DNA from: an uncultured Collinsella sp.
GTDB lineage: Bacteria; Actinomycetota; Coriobacteriia; Coriobacteriales; Coriobacteriaceae
Length of the DNA: 19,221 bases
Direction: 5' to 3'
NCBI GenBank assembly: GCA_900554645.1
Contig: USIE01000021.1
Span: forward strand, 1-19,221
Shown: positions 6,226-13,537 of the stretch, piece by piece
Position numbering within the stretch: position 1 is the first letter of the stretch
How the letters are laid out: every line of letters begins with the position of its first letter
Made by a program: the position numbers and the translations under genes
The notes under the pieces: generated by a model
Seen by the model: the letters and a program-made list of their open reading frames with translations, nothing else
Database searches by the model: none
What the model was told of the DNA's origin: nothing

Positions 6226-8167
6226 TCCCGACAAGATTGTCGTGGACCCGAGTGCGACGACTCCTGATTGGGATGCCGAGTGGGCCGGCTACGGCAACAG
6301 TGGCAACGGTTCGACCGTAACGGATGCCAAGACGCCTGCGCAGGCCGCTGGTCTTAAGTGGGCCTTCGATTGGAAGGCCGAGTCTGGCCAGCAGTATGCC
6401 AACTGCAGCGAGCCTGTCATTGCTAACGGTTTTGTGTACATCGCGACCGAGAACGAGCTCATTAAGATCGATTCGTCCACGGGTAAAAAGGTTGCCTCTG
6501 CGCCGCTTGCCTCCAAGGTGAGCTATACCTCTCGTCCGATCTATACCAATGGCCTTATCATCGTTCCGCTCAACGGCGGTGCGGTCCAGGCGATTACTGC
6601 GGACAAGCTGATCTGCAAGTGGCTGACGCCTGGTTTGACGGACTTGACGCAGAGCTCCTGCACCGTGGTTTCGGATGGCGAGTACGTCTATGTTGGTACG
6701 GTCGATATTTCGTATGACGAGAACTACAACGCGACCTACGGCAACGGCTCCCTGAAGCGTATCAAGATTGCCACGGGCGAAGTCTCTTGGCAGAACATTG
6801 ACCCTTCCGAGGGCTATTATTGGACTGGTGCTGCGCTGACGGATAAGTACGCCATTGTTCCTACGAGCGCGGGCACGCTTAAGTGCATTGATAAGACGAC
6901 GGGCGATGTCGTTTCGACTATGAAGCTCGGTGCTCTCGCGAACGCCGACTGTGTCGCCGATCCGTCCAATGGTTCGACCTTCTATCAGATGGCGCACGAT
7001 GGAAAGCTCCATGTGATTTCGCTTTCGGCGAAGGGCGTACTAAGCGAGCAGAAGACGGTCGACCTGGGTCTTACTAATAACATGAGCGCACCGGCGGTGG
7101 CTGGCGAAAACTTGATTGTCGGCGGACAGACGGCTACTGGCTCTGCTCTGGCTCTCTATAATCTGAAGACCGGTAAGACCACGATGGTCACCGCTGCTGA
7201 CGGTAAAGAACTGCCGGCCGGATTTAACGGTATTGCTGCTACTCCGCTGGTGAGTGTTCAGGGCGGCAAAACCTATGTGTACTTCACCGTTAACAGCGCG
7301 GATAGCAAGGATTACGTCAACTACTCTGCTGGTGGTGGCGTGTATCGCTATACGCTCGGCGATGCAGAGGCGACGCAGATTTATGATGCGGCTGGCCATT
7401 ACCAGCACTGCGACTCTCCGGTCATTGCTGATGCTTCTGGCAACCTCTACTACATCAATGATTCGGGTACGCTGTTCAAGCTGGGGGCTGTCGAGTCTTG
7501 GACGGTTGCCTTTAATTCCAACGGCGGGTCTGCTTGCGACACTAAGTTCGTTGCTACGGCCGACGGCAAGCTGGTCAAGCCGGCCGATCCGACGCGCGAT
7601 GGCTACACTTTCGGCGGTTGGTTCACCGATGAGGCTTGCACGCAGGCGTATGACTTCAGTACGCCGGTGACGGCCGATCTGACGCTGTATGCCAAGTGGA
7701 CCAAGAATGCTGTTAACCCTGGCGGCAATGGCGGTTCTGGCACTAATGGTGGCAACGGTGGCGCTGGCAACGGTTCCGGTGCTGGCACGGGCATGGGTTC
7801 CGGCTCCGGCACGAAGGGCCAGCAGGCCGGCGGCGCTATCGCCCCGGGTCATAAGCCGACGACCAAGACGACGGTGTCGACCAAGACCGAGACCAAGGAC
7901 AACAAGTCCGACAAGAAGGACACCGATAAGTCCGATAAGAAGGACGAGAAGAAGTCTGACAAGAAGTCTGACAAGAAGGACAACAAGTCCGACAAGAAGT
8001 CCGATTCCAAGTCCGATACGGGTGCTGCTTCCACGACCACTGCTAAGAAGTCCTCTAGTGCCTCCGAGCAGGAGACTGGCACCAACCCGCTCGCCATTGT
8101 TGGCGTTGCCGCCGGCGTCATCGGTCTCGCCATCGTCGGCGTGTTCGTGTTCACCAAACGTCGGTAG
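5837..8167 (+). CDS. 3' part of the interrupted DUF4430 gene: beta-propeller, Flg_new repeat, stalk and membrane anchor
   Basis: This frame continues that of the upstream half from 5780; the first available ATG is 5837, which has no well-spaced ribosome site. In order it encodes: the end of DUF4430 repeat 3; repeat 4 (to about 6225); a PQQ-like beta-propeller of roughly 390 residues with blade signatures such as SEPVIANGFVYIATE and GTLKCIDKTTGDVVS (about 6330-7490); a Listeria-Bacteroides Flg_new repeat (WTVAFNSNGG...DGYTFGGWFTDEACT, about 7495-7705); a glycine-rich hinge; a Lys/Ser/Asp stalk; and a C-terminal membrane helix NPLAIVGVAAGVIGLAIVGV followed by FVFTKRR. Alone it has no signal peptide, so without readthrough or repair of the TAA it would be misplaced. 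Together the halves form a protein of about 1,290 residues. GTG at 8168 of the next gene abuts its stop codon. Confidence 0.7.
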   Translation: MYGADADALPGQVLGSVDVIGPDANGNNTRWGSASNVSLPEGSTAQNLIEAVLKAKGVKYSGSQSGEYWFLNSIDSPFGGKTYGYDGATNKYWHLYINGEPSLLCANQITLKSDDKVTLAYTTDDSPMPDPDKIVVDPSATTPDWDAEWAGYGNSGNGSTVTDAKTPAQAAGLKWAFDWKAESGQQYANCSEPVIANGFVYIATENELIKIDSSTGKKVASAPLASKVSYTSRPIYTNGLIIVPLNGGAVQAITADKLICKWLTPGLTDLTQSSCTVVSDGEYVYVGTVDISYDENYNATYGNGSLKRIKIATGEVSWQNIDPSEGYYWTGAALTDKYAIVPTSAGTLKCIDKTTGDVVSTMKLGALANADCVADPSNGSTFYQMAHDGKLHVISLSAKGVLSEQKTVDLGLTNNMSAPAVAGENLIVGGQTATGSALALYNLKTGKTTMVTAADGKELPAGFNGIAATPLVSVQGGKTYVYFTVNSADSKDYVNYSAGGGVYRYTLGDAEATQIYDAAGHYQHCDSPVIADASGNLYYINDSGTLFKLGAVESWTVAFNSNGGSACDTKFVATADGKLVKPADPTRDGYTFGGWFTDEACTQAYDFSTPVTADLTLYAKWTKNAVNPGGNGGSGTNGGNGGAGNGSGAGTGMGSGSGTKGQQAGGAIAPGHKPTTKTTVSTKTETKDNKSDKKDTDKSDKKDEKKSDKKSDKKDNKSDKKSDSKSDTGAASTTTAKKSSSASEQETGTNPLAIVGVAAGVIGLAIVGVFVFTKRR
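7897..8017 (+). repeat. Lys/Ser/Asp low-complexity stalk repeat
   Basis: Short degenerate units of about 15 bases (for example AAGTCCGACAAGAAG) encode repeated KSDKKD/KSDKKS peptides. The segment is positioned between the folded ectodomains and the membrane helix, as expected of a wall-spanning spacer. Such DNA is prone to length change between strains. Confidence 0.75.
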
Positions 8168-9070
8168 GTGAGGGCTGTGTCCAATAAAACCAAGGACGCT
8201 GACCCCAAGCAACCAGATTCCTCGTTCATTCAGTTCGACGATGCAAAGCAACAGGGCGCCGCTTCGGCGGCGTCCGCCCCTCGTCGCAAGACGCTCCTCG
8301 GCGTCCTGACTGCCGCGTGCACCATTCTGATCGTCGTCTCGCTGGGTTTCGTCCATCCTTCCGAGAGCGGTGCCTGGTCCATCGACTGGATCATTCAGAC
8401 CGTGACGGGGGAGAGCGTCGTCACCAAGGACACCAAGGCGTCTGGCTCGACTGCGACTTCGGGCGAGGCCAGTTCCAAGGATTCCAAGTCATCAAATGAC
8501 GCAAAAGATGATTCCAAGCATTCTGATGAGTCCAAGTCCAAGGACGATTCCGAGTCTTCAAACAAGGAATTGGACAAGAACTCGGATAACAGGAAGTCCG
8601 AGGACCAGGACGGCAAGAAGTCTGGCGATAAATCCGCTGCCCAAAATACGGGAGCCGGTGATACTTCCAATGCGTCTGGCGGTGGCCAGTCGTCTGATGG
8701 AGCCTCATCCTCTAATGGTGGAAACGCCTCCTCGGGCGGCCAGAGCGGCTCGCAGGAGTCCAGCTACGTAACAGTGACGGTTTCGGTCACATCGAGCGCT
8801 GTGGGCAATCCTGTGTCTTCTGGTGGCACCTTTACCTTTAACGAAGGCGCTACCGTCTATGATGCCCTGTGCGCGCTGGGCCTTTCCGTTAACGCACATG
8901 GCTCGTCGTACGGCACGTATGTCTCCGCGATTGGTGGTTTGGCCGAGAAGCAGTACGGTGGCACGAGCGGCTGGATGTACTCCGTCAACGGCACAACGCC
9001 CATGACGGCCTGCAGTAACTACGTTCTCTCCAATGGCGACAACGTGGTCTGGTATTACGTTACAGGCTAG
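8168..9070 (+). CDS. membrane-anchored single DUF4430-domain protein
   Basis: This 300-residue protein has a short polar N-terminus, then RRK and a hydrophobic helix at about residues 42-62 (TLLGVLTAACTILIVVSLGF) that is either an uncleaved type II anchor or a signal peptide. A long Ser/Asp/Lys/Gly-rich linker follows (about 85-195). The C-terminal DUF4430/transcobalamin-like domain (about 196-300) has GATVYDALCALG, GTSGWMYSVNG and a closing GDNVVWYYVTG strand. GTG 8168 directly follows the TAG of the preceding frame. GTG 8177 is an equally possible start, with AGGTGAGGG just upstream. The abutting arrangement and the single terminator at 9093 place it in the riboswitch transcript. The likely role is binding of corrinoids or another small ligand at the outer membrane face, perhaps receiving it from the longer protein. 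No transporter gene is adjacent. Confidence 0.85.
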   Translation: MRAVSNKTKDADPKQPDSSFIQFDDAKQQGAASAASAPRRKTLLGVLTAACTILIVVSLGFVHPSESGAWSIDWIIQTVTGESVVTKDTKASGSTATSGEASSKDSKSSNDAKDDSKHSDESKSKDDSESSNKELDKNSDNRKSEDQDGKKSGDKSAAQNTGAGDTSNASGGGQSSDGASSSNGGNASSGGQSGSQESSYVTVTVSVTSSAVGNPVSSGGTFTFNEGATVYDALCALGLSVNAHGSSYGTYVSAIGGLAEKQYGGTSGWMYSVNGTTPMTACSNYVLSNGDNVVWYYVTG

Positions 9071-9092
9071 AGGCCTCGACATAGCGTGCCAG

Positions 9093-9131
9093 ACGGGCGG
9101 TTCGGACAAACATCCGGGCCGCCCGTTTTTC
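9093..9131 (+). terminator. strong terminator of the DUF4430 operon
   Basis: ACGGGCGG at 9093-9100 pairs with CCGCCCGT at 9119-9126, extended by GGA/TCC inside, and is followed by a run of T. It closes the riboswitch-controlled unit 22 bases after the stop codon. Confidence 0.85.
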
Positions 9132-9164
9132 ATGCGAATGGGATTGGGTCGCCGGGTCTCTCGG

Positions 9165-9203
9165 CAAACAAAAAACCGGTTGGAATGGGAATTCCAACCG
9201 GTT
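9165..9203 (-). terminator. terminator of the downstream gtrA-like gene
   Basis: A perfect 13-base inverted repeat, AACCGGTTGGAAT at 9174-9186 and its complement at 9191-9203, has a 4-base loop. On the minus strand it is followed by TTTTTTGTTTG. It therefore ends transcription of the minus-strand gene whose stop lies at 9230. Confidence 0.85.
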
Positions 9204-9229
9204 ATACATTCAAGCAAATAGCGAATCGA

Positions 9230-9637
9230 CTACGACCGTGCGCCCTCGAGAAAGAAGCGGCGGCTGAAGTAGTTGTACCAGGTGACGAGGAACGTGGCGA
9301 TGGCCTTCATGGCCTGGTAGCCGATGCTCAAAAACGTGACGCCCACAAACATGTACAGGTCGTTGAGGCCCAGGCCGATCACCGACAGGATAGTGAAGAT
9401 CGTGAACTCGCGCTTGCGGCTCATGCCCTCGCGATGGTCGAACACGTACTTCATGCTGAGCCAGTAGTTGACCACAACGGAGGTGGTAAACGAGACCGTG
9501 GTGCTCATCAAAAAGTCGAGGTGAAACAGCTCGACGAGCGCAATGAGCATACCCCAGTCGATGCCAAAGGAGATAAGGCCCACGACAGCGAACTTGAGGA
9601 ACTGCTTGGTATGAGGTTGTGCCAGTGCCTTGCGCAC
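9230..9637 (-). CDS. GtrA-family four-helix membrane protein
   Basis: This 135-residue integral membrane protein has four hydrophobic helices and the GtrA-family signatures FLKFAVVGLISFGIDWG near the start, VVVNYWLSMKYVF in the middle and the C-terminal NYFSRRFFLEG. The family includes proteins thought to flip or help transfer undecaprenyl-linked sugars for cell-envelope glycosylation. The start is GTG at 9637. A stop codon at 9680-9682 limits any upstream extension, and the ribosome site (GGAT) is weak. It is a paralogue of the next minus-strand gene (9856-10251). About 220 bases separate the two, containing that gene's terminator. It probably has its own promoter (a TATAGT box at 9720-9725 on the minus strand is a candidate). 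No glycosyltransferase is adjacent, so the partner is unknown. Confidence 0.88.
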   Translation of the reverse strand: MRKALAQPHTKQFLKFAVVGLISFGIDWGMLIALVELFHLDFLMSTTVSFTTSVVVNYWLSMKYVFDHREGMSRKREFTIFTILSVIGLGLNDLYMFVGVTFLSIGYQAMKAIATFLVTWYNYFSRRFFLEGARS

Positions 9638-9785
9638 GTAATCACATCCAATGCGTTGATAAATCGAGCAGAGGATACTTTAGAGCTTTTGCAAGGGAAA
9701 CGTAAGGTCTTTGCCAAGAACTATACGAACTCGCCAAATTTTCAAGAGCTAATCCGCAAACGTTGAAAATTTGCCCGTAAACGAG

Positions 9786-9830
9786 CAAAACCCACGAACA
9801 ACACAGCGCTCGACGCGCGTCATCCGTGGG
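9786..9830 (-). terminator. probable terminator of the second gtrA-like gene
   Basis: On the minus strand CCCACG (from 9830) pairs with CGTGGG (to 9791), followed by TTTTGCTCG. The long loop contains an additional GACGCGCGTC palindrome. It lies 26 bases past the stop codon of the gene ending at 9856. Confidence 0.6.
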
Positions 9831-9855
9831 CATCGTAAAGCTGTAAGGTTGCGAG

Positions 9856-10251
9856 TTACTTGGTCTCGTCGCCTTCCAGGAAGATCTTTCGGGTCACAAA
9901 GTTGTAGACCATGACAAGCGCGGTGGCGCAGATCTTGGCGATATTGGCCTCGAGTCCCAGGCCGGCGTTGAGTGTCAACACGATACCGTCGTTGAGTGCC
10001 AGGCCGATCACGGACAGCACGACAAAGATAATGAACTCGCGGCGGCGGCTTATGCCTTCCTTGTGCGCAAACACGTACTTCATGCTTGCGAGGTAGTTAA
10101 AGATGAGTGAGATGATAAAACCGCTGGTGTTGGCGATTAGGATGTTGAGGCCCAGACCGTAGTGGAGCAGATTCATAATGCCAAAGTCGATAACCGTGGC
10201 AATGACACCGACGACGCCAAATTTCATGATCTGCGCAAGGAGCTTTTGCAT
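9856..10251 (-). CDS. GtrA-family four-helix membrane protein (paralogue)
   Basis: This encodes a 131-residue membrane protein of the GtrA family: IMKFGVVGVIATVIDFGIMN, IFNYLASMKYVFAHKEGISR and the closing NFVTRKIFLEG align closely with the gene at 9230-9637. Four hydrophobic helices are evident. The open frame reaches a TTG at 10314, but GGGGA there touches the TTG. ATG 10251 has AAGGCAGG upstream at workable spacing and gives a length matching the paralogue, so 10251 is preferred; the longer form (152 residues) cannot be excluded. It lies about 80 bases after the fructose-bisphosphatase stop on the same strand with no obvious terminator between, so the two may be co-transcribed. The expected role is lipid-linked sugar translocation or envelope glycosylation. 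Confidence 0.85.
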   Translation of the reverse strand: MQKLLAQIMKFGVVGVIATVIDFGIMNLLHYGLGLNILIANTSGFIISLIFNYLASMKYVFAHKEGISRRREFIIFVVLSVIGLALNDGIVLTLNAGLGLEANIAKICATALVMVYNFVTRKIFLEGDETK

Positions 10252-10329
10252 GGTACCTGCCTTAAGCTGGCGCCGAAGCGCCGCGGGGATGACAAACTCA
10301 GCAAGTTTAGCCAATCCCCGCAGACGGAG

Positions 10330-12246
10330 CTAGGCGCGCTCCTCGATAGCACCGTTTCTATATGCATCGAGCAGCTGGCGCAGGTCCTGGATTTGGCTGC
10401 GGATCTTGGCACCCGTATCGGTATCGCTGACCATGCGGCGCCGGTCGGCCTCGTCAAAACGGTTGGTCTCGCTCTCGATGTCCACGTTGCGCGTGAGCGC
10501 TTCGGCAACCGTTGTAAAGGCCCGGTGCGACTTAAGGCGACATCCGCGAGAACTGGAGATAAGCGTGTAGCCGGCGATGCCCGTCTTGGGATGGTAGGCG
10601 CGGCAGAAGCCGCCATCGATGACCAGCAGCTTGCCCTCGGCTCGGATAGGTTGCTCGCCCTTGGTGGTTTTAACGGGCGTGTGGCCGTTGATGATGTGGC
10701 CGGTCGGCGAGCATGCCATGGGCGCGACGCCAAACTCGCGCATGATGTCATCGCAGACCGAGGGCGACTTGGTAAGCGTAAAGTACGGATCCATTGGCTC
10801 GACCCAAGTGCTCTTATCGGCGATATAGGCGCGCTCAAAGGTACGCACCAGGCGTCCGCTGGCGGGTGAGTTAAAGCCAATCCACAGGTACCACATCCAG
10901 TCGAGAGCGTCGCGGTCGCCCATGCGCCAGGCGCGGCGGGCGATGTGGTCGCAAAAATCGAGATAATCGCGGCCAGCGTGCCAGGTGCCCAGACAGTTCA
11001 TGCTGCTAAAGGTGCCGTCTTCGTTGAGCGGAACGCAGCCGTGGAAGAGCAGGTTGCCGTTGGCGACCTTGTACATCGAGCCGTGGGAATAGAGGAAATC
11101 GATATGGCGATGCAGGTGATCGGCGGTGACAAACTCGGACACGAGCTTGTCGATGATGTGCTGCTCCTGGGGCGTGAGCGTATAGGGGTCCGCCGGGTCG
11201 ACGGTGGGGAAGTCGTTGGTTGTGAGCGGCCACACGCTGCCGTCGGCGAGCGTGACCGTGCCGGTGTCGTGATCGATCTTGTCGAGTAACAGGCGGTCGG
11301 TCATATCGAACTCGGGGTGGCGCTGGATAATCTGGCCCTCGAGCTTAAAGAGCAGCACGTTGATGGCCTTGATTAGCGGGGTGATGGACTCACCGTCGGT
11401 GTAGGTGGCATCGGCAAAGGCAACAAGCTCACGCAGCGAGATGCCGTAGTCGTTCTCTAGAATCTCGTAGTTGTCGTAGCGTAGGTTGTTGCGCAATACC
11501 GTGGCGATGCAGGCGGGCTCACCGGCCGCAGCGCCCATCCACAGCAGGTCGTGGTTGCCCCACTGGATGTCGAGTGAATGGTAGGTGAGCAGACGGTCCA
11601 TAATCTTGGCCGCGCCGCCGCCGCGGTCGAAGATGTCGCCCACCAGGTGCAGGTGGTCGACGGCCAGGCGCTTGATGAGCGAGGCGAGCGACTCGATAAA
11701 GTCGTCGGCGCTTGCGGTCTCCAGGATGGACTCCACGATGCGCTCGTGATAGCGCACACGATAGTTGTTCTCATCCGGATGCGTGTGTAGCAACTCGTCG
11801 ATGATGTAGGCGTAATCGCGTGGGATGGCCTTACGAACCTTGGAGCGGGTGTAGCGGCTTGAAAGCGAACGAGCGACCATGATGAGCTGGTCAAGCATCG
11901 CTTTGTACCAGGTGGGCGAATCCTCGCGCTGGCTGCGGACCAGCTCGATCTTCTCGTGCGGGTAGTAGATGAGCGTGCACAGCTCGCCCTTTTCGTCAAA
12001 GGTGAGCGTGTCGCCAAAAATCTCGTCGACATGCTCGCGCACGACGCCCGAGCAGTTGTTGAGGATGTGCATAAAGGCCTCGTACTCGCCATGCACGTCG
12101 CTCATAAAATGCTCGGTGCCTTTGGGCAGGTTGAGGATGGCTGAGAGATTGATGATCTCGGTAAACGCGGATTGCTCGGTGGGGAACTGTCTCGACAGCA
12201 GGCGCAGATACTTAAAGTCTTGCGGGTTGCGATCGAATGCGACCAT
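10330..12246 (-). CDS. fbp: fructose-1,6-bisphosphatase, class III (Firmicutes type)
   Basis: This is a 638-residue cytosolic gluconeogenic enzyme that hydrolyses fructose 1,6-bisphosphate to fructose 6-phosphate. It belongs to the class III (FBPase_2) family, whose usual length is about 640-670. Metallophosphatase motifs are clear: MSDVHGEYEAF (Asp50, His52), GDIFDRGGG (Asp204, Asp207), QWGNHDLLWMG (Asn231-His232), and NGHTPVKTTKGE in the C-terminal part. The frame stays open to 12549, but ATG 12246 (MVAFDRNPQDFKYLRLLSRQ) has GGAAGGTG about 6 bases upstream and matches the family N-terminus; the upstream extension is not protein-like. A 30-base palindrome sits 28 bases before the start and overlaps the best promoter candidate, suggesting transcriptional control by a repressor. 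Confidence 0.93.
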   Translation of the reverse strand: MVAFDRNPQDFKYLRLLSRQFPTEQSAFTEIINLSAILNLPKGTEHFMSDVHGEYEAFMHILNNCSGVVREHVDEIFGDTLTFDEKGELCTLIYYPHEKIELVRSQREDSPTWYKAMLDQLIMVARSLSSRYTRSKVRKAIPRDYAYIIDELLHTHPDENNYRVRYHERIVESILETASADDFIESLASLIKRLAVDHLHLVGDIFDRGGGAAKIMDRLLTYHSLDIQWGNHDLLWMGAAAGEPACIATVLRNNLRYDNYEILENDYGISLRELVAFADATYTDGESITPLIKAINVLLFKLEGQIIQRHPEFDMTDRLLLDKIDHDTGTVTLADGSVWPLTTNDFPTVDPADPYTLTPQEQHIIDKLVSEFVTADHLHRHIDFLYSHGSMYKVANGNLLFHGCVPLNEDGTFSSMNCLGTWHAGRDYLDFCDHIARRAWRMGDRDALDWMWYLWIGFNSPASGRLVRTFERAYIADKSTWVEPMDPYFTLTKSPSVCDDIMREFGVAPMACSPTGHIINGHTPVKTTKGEQPIRAEGKLLVIDGGFCRAYHPKTGIAGYTLISSSRGCRLKSHRAFTTVAEALTRNVDIESETNRFDEADRRRMVSDTDTGAKIRSQIQDLRQLLDAYRNGAIEERA

Positions 12247-12273
12247 GAAACACCTTCCGATGGAGCTGGTAAA

Positions 12274-12303
12274 ACTGATAAACAGCGTCAAACGTTTATC
12301 AGT
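12274..12303 (-). promoter_or_regulatory. candidate operator upstream of fbp
   Basis: ACTGATAAAC (12274-12283) and its exact complement GTTTATCAGT (12294-12303) flank a 10-base spacer. This perfect symmetry spanning 30 bases in an AT-rich stretch is typical of a dimeric repressor site. It covers the likely -10 and transcription start of fbp. The cognate regulator is not in the window. Confidence 0.5.
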
Positions 12304-12323
12304 ATGCGCCGCTTTTGTTTCGA
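12295..12323 (-). promoter_or_regulatory. possible fbp promoter
   Basis: On the minus strand TCGAAA (12323-12318) and GATAAA (12300-12295) are 17 bases apart, each matching consensus at 4 of 6 positions. The -10 lies inside one arm of the palindrome at 12274-12303. The leader would be about 42 bases. Confidence 0.3.
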
Positions 12324-12503
12324 TTTTGCGCCAGCGGCTGAATTGTCGGCTGAACGGTTTGGTAAATCGATTTAGTTGAGGTAGATATGGCGGTTGAGTG
12401 GAGACGACAGAGGGTGTTTTCTCAGATATTAATGCGTGGGGCCGGTGGAGACGATGGTGGTAAAGATGTTCGCTATTTTTGGTTCGATTTGGTAAATAGT
12501 GGA

Positions 12504-12538
12504 CATATGTACCGTATGTAGGCTCACTGTGCGATAAT
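12504..12538 (+). promoter_or_regulatory. extended -10 promoter and imperfect palindrome before the degV gene
   Basis: TGCGATAAT at 12530-12538 fits an extended -10 element (TGn plus GATAAT), placing the transcript start about 20 bases before the ATG at 12567. The -35 region is poor, as expected for extended -10 promoters. CATATGTACCGTATG at 12504-12518 is a nearly symmetric element over the -35 position and could be a regulator site. The rest of 12247-12566 holds the fbp control sites and no gene. Confidence 0.4.
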
Positions 12539-12566
12539 TTGCGCAGCAATGAGTAAGGAGCCTCAT

Positions 12567-13457
12567 ATGAGTGTTTTTGTCCTGACCTGTGAATCCGCCG
12601 CCGATCGAACCCGTGAGTTCTTTGCGTCGCGCAATATCCCTGTCGTGTGTTTTCATTACGAGATCGACGATGTTGTCTATACGGACGATCTGTATCAGTC
12701 GATTACGCCGGACAAGTTTTTTGCCCAGATTGCCGCGGGCGCCATGCCCAAGACGTCTCAGGTGAGCGTGGGTGAGTACGAGGAGTTTTGGGAGCCGTTT
12801 GTTGCCGAGGGTAAAGACGTGCTGCACCTGACGTTGTCATCGGGTATTTCGGGCACGTATGGATCGGCCTGCGTTGCGGCGCAGATGCTCGCGGATCGCT
12901 ATCCCCAGGGCGGCAAGGTGCGCGTCATCGATTCGCTGGCGGCGTCTTCGGGCTTTGGCCTGCTGGCGGGATGTGCCGCCGACGTTCGCGATAGCGGCGC
13001 TTCGCTCGACGAGACGGCTTCATGGATCGAGGAGCACAAGCTCAACCTGCACCACTGGTTCTTCTCGACCGATCTGTCGAGCTACCTGCGCGGCGGTCGC
13101 ATTTCGGCTGCGAGCGCGATTATCGGCACGGCGCTTAAGATTTGCCCACTTATGACGGTCGATTGCGAAGGTAAGCTGTCGCCACGTGAGAAGATTCGCA
13201 CTAAGAAGCGCGCGATTTCCGAGATGGCCAAGACCATGATGGCACACGTGCAGGACGGTGCGGATTATTCGGGTAAGTGCATCATGTCGCACTCGGCGTG
13301 CCGCGAGGATGCCGAGGCCGTTGCGGTGCTGATTGAGGAACAGGTTCCGCAGCTTAAAGGCAAGATTGAGATCAATAACATCGGTACTCTGATCGGTTCA
13401 CACACCGGACCTGGTACGGTGGCGCTCTTCTTTATGGGCGACAAGCGCGTGGATTAA
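12567..13457 (+). CDS. DegV family fatty-acid-binding protein (FakB-like)
   Basis: This is a 296-residue cytosolic protein of the DegV family. Family signatures are present: PKTSQVSVGEYEEFW, LTLSSGISGTYGSA (loop that contacts the fatty-acid carboxylate), VIDSLAASSGFGLL, STDLSSYLRGGRIS and the C-terminal IGSHTGPGTVALFF. DegV/FakB proteins bind one fatty acid and present it to the FakA kinase for phosphorylation and entry into phospholipid synthesis. No fakA is in this window. Two in-frame ATGs exist, at 12549 and 12567; AAGGAG at 12555-12560 is 6 bases before 12567, which therefore is chosen. The gene is monocistronic, bounded by an extended -10 promoter and a bidirectional terminator. Confidence 0.92.
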   Translation: MSVFVLTCESAADRTREFFASRNIPVVCFHYEIDDVVYTDDLYQSITPDKFFAQIAAGAMPKTSQVSVGEYEEFWEPFVAEGKDVLHLTLSSGISGTYGSACVAAQMLADRYPQGGKVRVIDSLAASSGFGLLAGCAADVRDSGASLDETASWIEEHKLNLHHWFFSTDLSSYLRGGRISAASAIIGTALKICPLMTVDCEGKLSPREKIRTKKRAISEMAKTMMAHVQDGADYSGKCIMSHSACREDAEAVAVLIEEQVPQLKGKIEINNIGTLIGSHTGPGTVALFFMGDKRVD

Positions 13458-13498
13458 TTTGCCCCATCACATCGCTGCATGATTGCCCAAACGAAAAC

Positions 13499-13526
13499 GG
13501 CCCGCCTCACGTTTGTGGGGCGGGCC
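13499..13526. terminator. bidirectional terminator between degV and the TIM-barrel gene
   Basis: GGCCCGCC (13499-13506) pairs with GGCGGGCC (13519-13526) around a 12-base loop with extra TCAC/GTG pairing. The flanks are GAAAAC on the left (T-rich on the minus strand) and AAGATGTTTT on the right. It sits between convergent genes and probably ends both. Confidence 0.8.
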
Positions 13527-13537
13527 AAGATGTTTTG

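Noticed and set aside
7897..8017. Regular short repeats considered as a CRISPR array
   Set aside because: The units are about 15 bases without spacers, are in frame within a coding sequence, and encode a Lys/Ser/Asp stalk.
10252..10314. TTG-started N-terminal extension of the second GtrA gene
   Set aside because: The GGGGA site touches the TTG; the internal ATG at 10251 has better spacing and gives the family length.
12247..12549. N-terminal extension of fructose-bisphosphatase up to 12549
   Set aside because: The extension is compositionally unlike protein, covers a palindromic operator-like site, and the ATG at 12246 has a strong ribosome site and the family N-terminus.
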